Shown: positions 21,562 through 31,964 of the stretch, piece by piece
Layout: every line of letters begins with the position of its first letter
Numbering within the stretch: the first letter of the stretch is position 1
Source of the DNA: Mariannaea sp. PMI_226
Lineage: Eukaryota > Ascomycota > Sordariomycetes > Hypocreales > Nectriaceae
Direction of reading: 5' to 3'
DNA length: 64,000 nt
Assembly (NCBI GenBank): GCA_024336345.1
Contig: JANFOG010000014.1
Location: 434,001-498,000, forward strand
Translations under genes and position numbers: made by a program
Notes under the pieces: generated by a model
The model's input: the letters and a program-made list of their open reading frames with translations, nothing else
Databases searched by the model: none
What the model was told of the DNA's origin: nothing

Positions 21562-22682
21562 GCGCGTCAATAAGATTCATGGTCTTCTTTTCTATTTTCT
21601 TTGGATCCTTTGTTTTTTCCGTGATTTTTTTGTGCCTCATCGAAGACCCAATGCTTTTATAGAAGGCACCCAAGATGCTCAACTTTCTCGTTTCACCTGC
21701 AGGGTTTTGCCCTCGAATAGAGAAACGCCCTTGGGTGTCCAAGACTTCCAAGCATGCCATTGTGTAGAAATCAGCCCCCTGAGTGCTGGTTCAGTTAAGC
21801 ATCTTGCGGTAAGTGTTGTTGGGGGGCTCTCCCCAAGTTGGATAAGCCCATTCAATTTGGAAGCCTTCCATCAGTCGCAATCCAGAAGTTTTTCGCAGGA
21901 GAGATTTTCGACGGACTGTCATCCACAATCTAATCGATCACCAAGGCCTTTCCCAGCAAATAGCAAGGCCCTTTCTAGGCACTGGGGGCACAGAGTAGAT
22001 AAAAACCAAATCTAGGCTGAGCTTTAAATATGATAGAAATTCTCATGGTAACGACCCCAGCTGAATAAATCAGTCCTAATACTGAAGTCGCCCCAATACT
22101 CTTACCTCGGCCAAAATGAACCAACCACAGGGCCCGATATCTTTTAAGACTTGACTAAACCATTTAATAGCCCACAATGAGAAGTACTCCTCAAGAGCTC
22201 TTCTATCAACGGCAGCCGTCGGGTCGATTTGAGACACAAACGGTAACTTGTTTCTCACCGACTTGCCCATTCACAGCCCGTTTAGAAATCCCAGTTGTTC
22301 CATTACAGGGCTCACAACCGAAACAACTTGCGAACCTGTCTTGATAAGATCAATAAGGTGCAGCTGTCGACTTTTTTGACTAACTAAGGCAACATTGGCT
22401 CTCACTTCACTCTAAAAAGTGACATAGGCTTCGAGGGCTGGCAGGGGTGGGTTCGTCGGCGATGTTTGAAGGTCCTAATTTGCTGTAGGAAAGGTCCTAC
22501 AGTAGGTTGTTTATCTTCTATGCATGGGACTATTTATAGGGGCTTGAGCCCAATAAGGTCTTATTGAGGCTAATGTTATAAGCCGTGTTTTATTTACACA
22601 GCAGGCCTAATGTGACCACCATTTGACATTAAAAAACCACTAGATTATGTCCTATAGATTTACCCCCTGACGATTCAAGGGC
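21562..22682. other. Intergenic between convergent genes, start of an AT-rich stretch
   Basis: 3' flanks of the PLP-rhodanese gene and the Clr5 gene. No coding region supported, although a frame at 21404-22015 is open. A small perfect hairpin lies at 22483-22502. Confidence 0.45.
22483..22502. repeat. Perfect hairpin, 7-bp arms
   Basis: CTGTAGG and CCTACAG separated by AAAGGT; the motif GGTCCTA occurs twice across it. Lies in the convergent intergenic space; role unknown. Confidence 0.5.
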
Positions 22683-24556
22683 TTACCCATTACAGTCCAT
22701 CCCTAAGAAGTCACTGTCAACGCCAAGCCCATTTATGAAGGAAAATTGAAACTCATTGCCATCCCCTAAAGATCCAAGGGTTTGCCCCTCATAATAATCC
22801 ACCCCTAAAGCGTCGCCACTAATAACAAGCCCATTTGAGGTGCTTGAGGCAAGTTCAACATTGTTACCATCTCCACCCTCTTCATCATGCATTTCTTGAA
22901 GTTCTAATTCGTCAAGTCCCTCACACAGAATATTGAGACTAACATCTGTATGCATAGCGATAATATCCGCATTATGCGAGTCACCAACCTGTTGCAGAAG
23001 GGCCCCGAGGCCTAGACAGGCGTTAACGGTCTCACGATGACCAAGTCCAAGCCTATCCCTACACCATGTAAACCAAGTGGTGTAGAGGTCAATAGCCTGT
23101 TCGAAATTCCCTTGGATAATAGCCACATTGGCCAGAGTCTCCAGGTGAGAACTCGGCTCACTCGAATCGGCGATCTCCAAGATAATGCGGTTTCCATCAT
23201 CGTATCGTCGATGGTAGAAATAGAAGTAAGAAAGATCCCGTTTAAGACACACAGTCTCAAAGCTTAAAGCATGCGTGTAGTTCTCCCATCTGGTGATGTC
23301 CTTTTGTAGCAGATCCTCAGCGACGTTGAAATCGACCAATCCAGCCACTGCTTGATTCTTGATGTCTTCATTACGAGCCATCACAACCTCAAACATGAGC
23401 TCACTGCCATCATTCAAACGCTCCATTATAAAGCTACTATAACGATCGATAAGAGGTTTCCAGCTTGACATCATCTCGCCAATACTCATAGTAAGGAACT
23501 CACCCAACAAGGCAGTAAAGGGGTGAGTTACCGAGTATTTCTGTTGAGACATCTCGTAGGCGTACTTAATTATACTCTTTACTACCTCTGGATAGCGATG
23601 AAGGTGATATATAATAGTAGAGATGGAGAAGAAGAGACGGACGCTGCCAGTAGATAGGACAGTTGCATATTGGCTACAGCAAACATTGAGCAGTCGAAAG
23701 GCTCGTTTGCTTTGCCCGCTGTCAAGGAATCTGTAGACATCAACAAATAAATTGGTCCAATTCACAACAAGTTCGTCTTCCGTCAGCCCTTTTTCATAAA
23801 GGTCATCGCTCCAACGGCCAGATTCAAAGTTATCAGCTGCATAGTACTGCAGACATCTCATACACTTTTCCGTCCGTGCCTGGGCATCTGAGGCTGATAA
23901 GAGGAGGAAAGAAGATCTGGTCTGTGGCGGAGAAGCTTCTAGCTGTGACAACATGAGGTCCAAAAGTTTGTCGATTTCTGGGTCCGTCTCATTATTCGAA
24001 CTTTGCCCCGGATCGGGAATTGTAGAGGGCGTTTTGAAGGGCTGCACGGGTGAGGGGGTTCGGACAGCTACCATAGGCGCTATAAATCTCTGCGTAGAAG
24101 GAGACAGGCGGCCACCTTTGGCAGCAGCTAAAATTCGATCTCGATTTCGCTTTGATGTTCGGTTGATGTATGTCTGGAGCTTCTTCGAGTCGACTTTCTT
24201 GCCCCCCACGTACATACTAGAGGCCTTTTGGGCGGCGTCACGCTCTGCCTTCTGATGAAGTAGGGCTTGGACTTGCTCAGCTTTGAACTTCTTCTGCAAT
24301 CCCCATTTATTGAACCGACACTTATACATCCTATCACTTGAGTGTAGGTTAGCAAATTATCTTAACCTTTAATAGCCCTCTGGAGCACTAACGTGGCGCA
24401 AAACTTGTGCTCGTCCCTCATGATTTTCTTTACTTCTTTAAGTGTATGGGTCTGGTATAGCTCAGTGATGATGCCTTGATAAGATCGCCATTTCTCTGGT
24501 GTTGCCCATTCTCCTTGAACAGTACCAGTCGCAGGAACACCAGTAGGAACCTCCAT
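22683..24556 (-). CDS. Clr5-domain protein with TPR-like C-terminal region
   Basis: Exons 24556-24393 and 24336-22683 (605 aa); the intron starts GTTAGT, has CTAAC and ends CAAG. Splicing joins EHKFCAT to DRMYKCRFNKWG, completing an N-terminal Clr5 domain (about residues 15-75: KWRSYQGIITELYQTHTLKEV... then YKCRFNKWGLQKKFK). Clr5 domains are named after an S. pombe silencing factor and occur in many fungal accessory proteins. The middle contains YINRTSKRNRDR, a basic patch, and the second half (about 180-530) is helical with Cys-rich and TPR-like repeats (for instance NVAIIQGNFEQAIDLYTTWFTW in shorter pieces). The C-terminus is acidic and Gly-rich. A role in chromatin or gene regulation is inferred from the domain only. 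An upstream in-frame ATG would add nine residues. Confidence 0.8.
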
Positions 24557-25504
24557 GACGAAAGAGAGGATAAATCGAGTCAATCGGAGGTCAAAATGTC
24601 GATAATTTTGGAGAATAAGAAAATAAATAAGGCAAATAAGTAAAAGAAGAGCAGAATTAAGGTCTGTACAGTCTCAATGCCGACAGGGTAAGGAGGTGAG
24701 AAGGTACAGAGGTTCATATTATGACGGTTGGGATAGAGCCCGTTATAAATACATAGATTGAAGGAGAGCTCGGCCAGCTTACTAAATATAGAGGGCTCAA
24801 AAGGCCCTCACAGAAAGGAGGGTGGTGTGTAAGGTATGCTTATTGGCCAACAAAGAACAAAAGACCCTCACATCAGAGGTGTGTGTTGGCATTACTTCCT
24901 GGCGACTAGTAACGCTCAATTACATTCGGGCCCTTGGCTTGATATGGGTATCGATATTATTTCGTCTTTCTGGTTAGAACTGCATGGCCCCTTACAGTGT
25001 AATCGAAGAGAACTACGAGCCCTGCAATATCTGTACCGACTTACTCTGTGGTCAGTGATTGGCCACTTTAGGTGTCCAGTATGATCAGATGCATCGGAAA
25101 GTGCAAAAGAGGCAATGACATAGCTGACTCGACATAGCTTTCTCTCGCTGCTTATTGAATATAGATAGGCTCAAAAGACCATTGCATTGAAAAAGGAGAG
25201 TGGCGTGGCTAATTGAGATAATGATAATAGTAATAATCTATCGACCATTGGCCGCGGTAATAGATATGTATCTCTTAGCAGAGGCTTGCCCTATATGGTT
25301 GAAATGTAAGCCATTTAGTGAATATTTGCATACTAGGGGGGTAATGGTATGGTTTCTATGAATGTTTTTAGATATAAATTGCACTGGGTGGTCAATGTTA
25401 GCCTCTCTTCTCTTCTCAATACACTCGTTCTCTCAATATTACCCCTTTTTTATATCTTATTGAATTGCATGACTTCTTTGAGATATTGAACTTGAAGCTA
25501 TCTC
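24557..25504. other. AT-rich intergenic, Clr5 promoter to LTR remnant
   Basis: About 950 bp with no supported gene. The sequence is visibly AT-rich, with repeated phrases such as TATAGAGGGCTCAAAAGGCC (24787) and TATAGATAGGCTCAAAAGACC-like text (25160), suggesting decayed duplicated DNA. Confidence 0.45.
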
Positions 25505-25810
25505 TGTCACGGCCTGATCTGCCTGGGGTTATGTGCAAAAAGTAACACCACAAATTTCCCACCAATCAACACGAGTTCGCTCAGGTTCACGCGTGAACCA
25601 TCACGAACCTCACAAAGTTCGTCAGGGTTCGACCTCGAACCGCCACGAACCAGTACCCGGTAGCTAGTATATAAACCACAGTCATTACCGCTATATAGTC
25701 TAACTAACTACTCAGCTTTCAATACAGCTTAGTTACCACAATCCACTTGTGCAATTTCACGTGATTCTTCCGCTATTGCTCAGTACAACGCCCCGACCAT
25801 TCTGCCAACA
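25505..25810 (+). repeat. Probable solo or degraded LTR of a retrotransposon
   Basis: Starts TGTCACGGCC and ends CCAACA, fitting the TG...CA ends of an LTR, about 306 bp. Inside are a perfect 16-bp palindrome (25584-25599, GGTTCACGCGTGAACC), a near-palindrome GGTTCGACCTCGAACC, and a TATATAA (about 25670). No second copy lies in the window, so the borders are estimates. Confidence 0.45.
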
Positions 25811-25972
25811 TAAACCTATTGCGACCTAGTTTATCCCTTGGGAACCAATCAGACCGTTATAATTATTCTCACCCCATCTTCTCTCATGGAGCCCTCATCT
25901 GACAACACCCAGTTATCTAATACTGGTTATCAAGAGTACACCCATACCTTACCTTCATACAATACAAGATAA
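25811..25972 (+). mobile_element. Gag 5' remnant next to the LTR
   Basis: Just after the LTR-like end an ATG at 25886 opens a 28-codon frame beginning MEPSSDNTQLSN, with the position and composition of a retrotransposon gag start, and stops at 25972. Nothing like protease, integrase or reverse transcriptase follows, so the element is truncated or eroded. Confidence 0.35.
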
Positions 25973-26738
25973 AACTTGCTAATTTAATATCCACATAGAC
26001 TTGAGACTAAAGGCTCTATGCTTGGGCAATATATATATAATACATGCTCTTTCCAGGACCGCTTAGTTCGAATTTCAATGGGCATCACTGAGTACACCAT
26101 CGAGTCTATCAGCACCAATATCCCTAATAAGACCTCGAAGTCTCAGGCTAGGGCAACGTGAACTCTATAAAGTCAGGGCCTTACAACCATCCGTTAGTTT
26201 TCTGAGTTTAGTAATCTATATGTTACGTGCTAGGGTCGAGTGAACCCGGACTACATCGAGTTTGAGAGGGACACATCGCTAGAACCCGGCCGAAGGTTTC
26301 CAGTCATCACCCCATCTGGACCTATGCCGACTCGAACGCTAACCGGAGGTTTTCACGATGACTGGATTACGTCGTTACATAGGTCCTATATGCCAAGGCC
26401 TCTATATCAAATTGGTCCCTCTATCTCCATCGTCTTAATTTCGTGAACTGGGTGAGTTCGACGAACGTGTGGCTAGGGAGTTGGCTGCGTGATCAATTTT
26501 CATCTCCGTCCTCCGCTTCATACAAGCCAAACAACTCTTCCAATAATCTTAGAGACGGTCGAAACTAAGCCGACGACACCTTACAACCTGAGCAACATTT
26601 GGCGGGCTATGTCGTACATTCATTTTGGAAATCCCAACAACCAGGCTTACGGTATTGATTCCCTTGCGATAATAAAATCATCCTCCTCTTGCCTGGCTCT
26701 AACCTATAACCGATGAATAAGTATTTGTTTCACAACAA
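25973..26738. other. AT-rich region, possible transposon debris
   Basis: No intact frame of note. Sequence near 26240-26460 may continue the eroded element, but no motif proves it. Confidence 0.4.
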
Positions 26739-28722
26739 TTACTTAATAAGCTGTCCACTAAATCCAAACCCCTCTCGGCTTTTGATCCCTTCACTTTCAG
26801 TCTCCTGGACCTCCAACTGCCCAAATTTTAGCTTTGCCTGCAAAATCCACTCCCTTCCTTGCTGTGTGCCCTCTTTACACAGTTCATCTAGAACGGGATT
26901 TCGCGTAGAAAGAAGGATTGTAGAGAAGCTTGCGTCGCGAGTTTTACGTCCATTGGCGGCGTATGCTATCAACCCAGCAATGACGGAAATCAAAGCTGCG
27001 CCAAAAGCCGCAGTGTAGGCAAGAATCAAGTTGCGGCCTTTGTAAGCGTAAATGTTCAGCTTCAGGCTGATTTCAACTGTAGTGTTATAGTCATGTCTGC
27101 TATATGATCAACATTAGTCTAGATTTAACTTATCGAGCCTGCTCAGCAGACTGGTGGAATGGTACTAACAGGGCTTTGGGTAGAGCGAAATGACTCAAAG
27201 TATGATTACGGGACATCTCTTCGACCAGATCACCTAGTGTACGATTGCCCATGAGGGTGAGAGTGTCTTCGTCAATACTTGGAGGTACTTCATTAATGAT
27301 CGTTTGATTGATGGCTTCTCTATACTCAGCGGGGATACGCTGGAGATCCATATTTCTCAGTTGTTCATACTTCAGCCTACTTAACCGAGATATTAACCAG
27401 CTAAAGCTGTTTTAGGAGCCTGGGTTCGGGACTCTTGATATAGTACCTCCGCAACGCTGTACGTCACGTTATCTTTCGCTGTAAAGGAAAAAAAGGAGCC
27501 GTTAGCGTCGAAGTAGACCGCGCCGTAAAAGATATTAAGTAATGGTTGTATAAAAACACTATACTGGTATAGCGCCAGCTCAATCTGAGTAGTCAATTTC
27601 CTGAAGTCGCTGGTATTATACATGTCATGCTGGGTGAAAGTATATTTGTCCATACTGGTGAGAGGATTGGAAGAATCAAATGAAACCTCGAAGGAAGTGT
27701 TTCGAAGAGAGCAAGTTACACTTTCATTTCCAATCTTTAGCCATAACGCAGTAGGCCCAGGATTGAATAATGGAGTAGGGACAGCATTGTATCCGCAGTC
27801 TGGGTCCTGGCCTAAAACACATCGGTCTATATAAAAACCCCAAGCAGATAGGTAGGCAGATAGGTCGAAAGTGTTTAGCTCTAAGAACGGGGTGAGTCCA
27901 ATATAGACTGCTGCTGACGTCTCGGTCTGTTTTGTTTGATTTCCGACTCGGCGGAATATCGCCTCAATGTCGTGTGATGTGTTGCCATGTGGTTTTTGGC
28001 AGGTAAGTGAGGGGCCATAGAAACTAACATTGTACGCTGAATTCGGTTGGAAAGCAGGCACTGGTGGGATTTGCATGCCAAACGTGACTTGAGTTGCCCA
28101 TCGTTCTGATGCTATGGTTGCACGCCAATCGCCAAGCTCTTTGACTGTTGTGCGATCGTACTCATTGCCGATGTATGTGGCAACATCCAAAACAGGTACG
28201 GCTTGTGAAATGAGAGTGCGCTTAGTGTATGGCACTACGTTAAGTGTTGCGGGCGTAATAAGGGCAGCCAAGGGAAGTGTCCTGTCAGTGCGAGTACAGA
28301 ATTGCTCGTTAGTTGCGAGTTACTATTTACTGTTCAATAAGACTGGTAACAAACCATAATATGAAGGCCAGAAGAGCAGCTACCTTGGAAGATACCAGGA
28401 ATCGGCAATCAAGAAATGGTAAAAAGCTGGACGACACAGCAAAGTGCGAATCGATAGTCGATACCTTGGTATACTTTAAACTGAAAGCCCTCCAGATGTG
28501 TTGCGTAAATGCAGAGCTCACGGCTGCAACAAAAAAGGTCTTGGATAGAAAAGCGAACGCCGTACCATATCTGATGTTAAGTTGCTGAGTGTCTTCACCA
28601 TCGTCATCAATGACAGAGGTGCCCCTGAGCGAGGCGTAGAAGAAGTGGTGTCCAATGGCTAATGCACCCCCATAAGAAGGAATCCCACCATTGTGACTGG
28701 TGCTTGCAGGGTCTGTCTCCAT
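26739..28722 (-). CDS. Multi-pass membrane protein of a lineage-variable fungal family (often labelled formylmethionine-deformylase-like)
   Basis: Model with four exons: 28722-28355, 28281-27463, 27376-27170, 27096-26739 (583 aa). Introns 1 (GTTTGT...CTAAC...ACAG) and 3 (GTTAGT...CTAAT...GCAG) are convincing. Intron 2 (GTACAG...GTAG, 86 nt) is the best frame-keeping solution but weak; the alternative is a one-base frameshift near 27410. N-terminal GHHFFYASL and a helix YGTAFAFLSKTFFVAAV, a second helix VAALLAFILW, then a roughly 350-residue outer domain with many N-glycosylation sites, and a C-terminal helix ILAYTAAFGAALISVIAGLI followed by a cytosolic TILLSTRNPVLDEL motif. The order helix-helix-ectodomain-helix is typical of this family, common in plant- and insect-associated fungi. 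Its function is unknown; the deformylase name has no visible catalytic support here. Confidence 0.7.
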
Positions 28723-30405
28723 TTTGCAGTCGATCTAGCACTCCTGCTAGCTAGATAAGGGCTATTAATAGTATGAGAGCTGGTAAGGTCGTCGTTGTCA
28801 TGACTAGAACGTTGATGCTGGCGATGGATTAATTCGACTTCACCCTGGTCTGTCATCTTCAAGCCTAGGGAAGCACCATCAGGGTTAGTGGTAATAAAAA
28901 CAAGAAAGACTGATGCCAAAAAACAAGAAAGACAGTTGTTATTAGAGCCTCAGCTACAATTTATTTTCAGCCCATGCATATTTAATTGCGTGATATATTG
29001 CTGCCTTACCCCCTTGCCGCAAGATGTTACACTCGGTCGCTTAACTGGCAGGTTACACAACGAGCCACCCCCCGCCAAATTTCGCACAAGTCACTCACGG
29101 ATCAATCACCCTTATGGTCATGATCTAGAAATAGAAGTGCCATGAGCCTTTTGAACACAAAAATAGGATACCTAGGATATAGGCCATAACCAACACTATC
29201 AGATGGTCTAATTAGATTCCTAGTGATAACGTACATAGTGTGTGAAGCCGGTCTCGCCTTATACTAATCCGGCTAACAGTTTGCAGTAAGTGGCCTGAAG
29301 TGCCATTTTTATTTTATACATACGATTTCATACGATTTCTTATGTGGTCAAGCTCATAAACCATTGCATTACTGGCGAGGGATCGCTACCCCAGCCTTCC
29401 CTCACCAATCATCTGAACGCCTGAGAAAACCCGGCATTGTTTCTCGTTCACCTGGCTGGCTCATCATGGGTCGACACTGGGATATTTTTAGTCTGTCTAA
29501 GCCCCATGATCGTCCTTGGTTCAAGTGAGGCGATCATAGGTCTGACGTACTAACAGCACAGACGTCCCCACGTTTCACTGCACGTCATCCAATTCCGCAC
29601 ATCAATCAATATGACGAGATCTTGAGCTTGCCAAAGGCATGACGCCAGTAGGACGCTATATTTCCTTCATTTCATCAATCAACTCTCAACATACACCATT
29701 TAAAAGTAGCACAAATGCTCTCATTAACCCATTAAAACTCCTTGTAGCGACTTCAGCAACGAGAAATTGCCATAAAGTCAACAACAGTTCCGAGCTTGGG
29801 TGCTAGATGTTGAAGCCCCCGCTCTCAACTCCATTCCTTCACCCTATAATGAAAGTCGGAAGATGAAGAATACATCAGTGACCAAGAGCATACCATTCAT
29901 GGCTTCAAAGTTCCCGCTTCCCGTTAGGTCAAGTAATCCAGTAACTTCTGAATCATTCGCAAAACCAAACACCCCATGAAAATGCATCAGATAATAAATG
30001 TTGCAAAATTCCAAAATGGCCTCCGTTATCCAAAAAATACCCAGTCAGTGTCAGTGAATAGTGTTGTAGCAGGGCCATGGTAATGGCCATCAATCACCAT
30101 GGGTAGGATCCTGCTTCATCTCCCATCCAGAGTCGATCCCAATAGACACATGATTTCGGCTCAGGCTATGTCAGTATTCACCGAAGCAAATCACCGATAT
30201 ATCCAGGGGAAAAAAAGGAAATGCAACATATGATCAAGTCCATAACCAAAAACAATGGTCAGCCAGAAAACAGGAGTTGTCCCATGGACATCGTCAGTAG
30301 TTACACTCCATGTGGTACCCCATTGTAGCCAAACAAGTTGCAGCAGGAGAAATAAACAGGACCGCTCAGTTGCTCTGTACCTGCATCACACGCCTAGTCC
30401 CGCAT
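28723..30405. other. Intergenic, membrane-protein promoter and Whi5-like 3' region
   Basis: About 1.7 kb, AT-rich up to about 29.3 kb. No coding region, tRNA or repeat family recognised. Confidence 0.45.
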
Positions 30406-31964
30406 CTACGCATGCATAATGCCCGCGACACCGCTTCTTCGGGGAAGTTGGATTTCTTCGTCATCGGAACTATCCGCCAGTTCAGCTCCTGCCCTGTCGA
30501 GCATTCTGTCAATATCTTCGTCTCGTAAGATCTTTCTTGGCGGTCTGTTTACAAGCCCCAGTCCGCTTGGTAATGACAGTGCCCCTCTTTGGTGGCTACT
30601 GCCGTTTATTCGCATCCGCGGGGTGCCCCGGTTGGGTGTCTGATAAGGCTGTCGTGGCGAATCGAGTTCCATTGGTGAGCCCGGAGGGGGTGGCATTCCC
30701 GGTGACCTTTCAAAACCCGGTCGCTTACTTGGATACTGTGATCGTTGAGATACCGGTAACGGTTTTCTTGGACCAGATGGTAGTGCATGTCGAATCGACG
30801 TCCTTGTTGCACGAATATGTGGCCCAGGAGACCCAGTTGGCGAAAATGCATGCTTCAAATTTGCTGAGTTTCCTGGGCTACTCATAAACAACAATGACTC
30901 GGCAGCATCTTGTTCCCTGACCTTGGTCTGCGGGGAGAACAAGATGGGGTCCATCATACCCCTAGACTCCAATCCACCCGTCAACGTTCGCTGGCTTGGG
31001 GTATGGGGGGAAGCGGAATGTGAATGCGAAAGGAGAGTTGGGGTATAGTGTGGATTGGAATTTCGGCGCGGGTTAGAACGAGGAGGAGCATGCATGTGCA
31101 TAGAAGGCTGGATTGGCGCAGGGGGGGCAAGTGCAGGCTTCCCAGACGTTATCCTTGGAGGTGAGTTGGACTTTCGACGGCGAGTTACAGGCTCGTAAGA
31201 TGAGGGTGCTGAGGCGCCGGGGGTGGAGTTGACTGCTAATCTTGGGCTAGCAGAGGAACCTTGACGGTGATGAATTGTTGAAGTGCTCGAGGAGGGTGAC
31301 GCGGCCTTAGACGCGAGGGATTCAACCTCTTCGAGCGAGTTGTCCTGCCAGCCATTATTCACCTTGACCATGGCATACGAGAGACGAGTCCGTAGCTCAG
31401 CCGACAACTGTTGTCATGTTAGTTGCGTTGTTCATATCAAGGGAGTGCGAGCAGCAGGTTGCTTGGTGTTGATCCGAAATCGCGTTCACCCCTGCATGGT
31501 CGAGATCCTCTTACCTCTCCAAGGTAGCCCCCAGATGGGGAAGCTTTGCCAATCGCGCTATGATTTCTGGAGTGTCTCTTGACCGGACTACGACTTTCAG
31601 ATCGTGTCTTAACCTCTCCATCAGCCATGCGTTTCCTTGACCCGCCGTCAGTCATGAGCTTGCCCTGGGCGGCGGCGATCTGAGACAGTTGGAGCAATTG
31701 GCTATCCTGGCTAGATGGACCGAGAGGGCAGGTGCCCGAGTCGCTACCCGGTGGAGTAAATGCTTGATCTGTTGAGACAGTTGCAGCAGTATCCTGAGAG
31801 TCATCTGTTGACTGGGGATGACTCTGAGAAGATTGATCGTCACCGTCGGTCGAGGGCTGTCGCTGGAGGATCGCTGGGAGCGTCGCCGGGATGGCGGCAG
31901 CCGGTGCGGTCGTAAAGACGGTACCAGCTACCGGTATAGGAGCAGAGGTATCTGGAGTAGACAT
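30406..31964 (-). CDS. Whi5/Nrm1-like G1/S transcriptional repressor
   Basis: Exons 31964-31515 and 31407-30406 (483 aa); intron GTAAGA...CAACAG with a CTAAC branch. Splicing joins GGYLGE to LSAELRTRLSYAMVKVNNGW, the Whi5/Nrm1 (GTB) motif that binds MBF/SBF transcription factors. The rest is low-complexity and Ser/Pro-rich with many SP and TP sites (for example SRSPVK, SPTGSPGP, ERSPGMPP), fitting control by cyclin-dependent kinase. The C-terminus ends in DRMLDRAGAELADSSDDEE, an acidic segment. In yeasts such proteins hold back G1/S genes until phosphorylated. The start is uncertain: the frame stays open to an ATG at 32273, which would add 103 residues of poor conservation character; the ATG in the MSTPDTS context is preferred. 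Placement as Whi5 or Nrm1 is not decided. Confidence 0.78.

Noticed and set aside
21404..22015. 203-codon frame overlapping the end of the PLP-rhodanese gene
   Set aside because: Its first part is another frame of the rhodanese exon; the rest has no domain.
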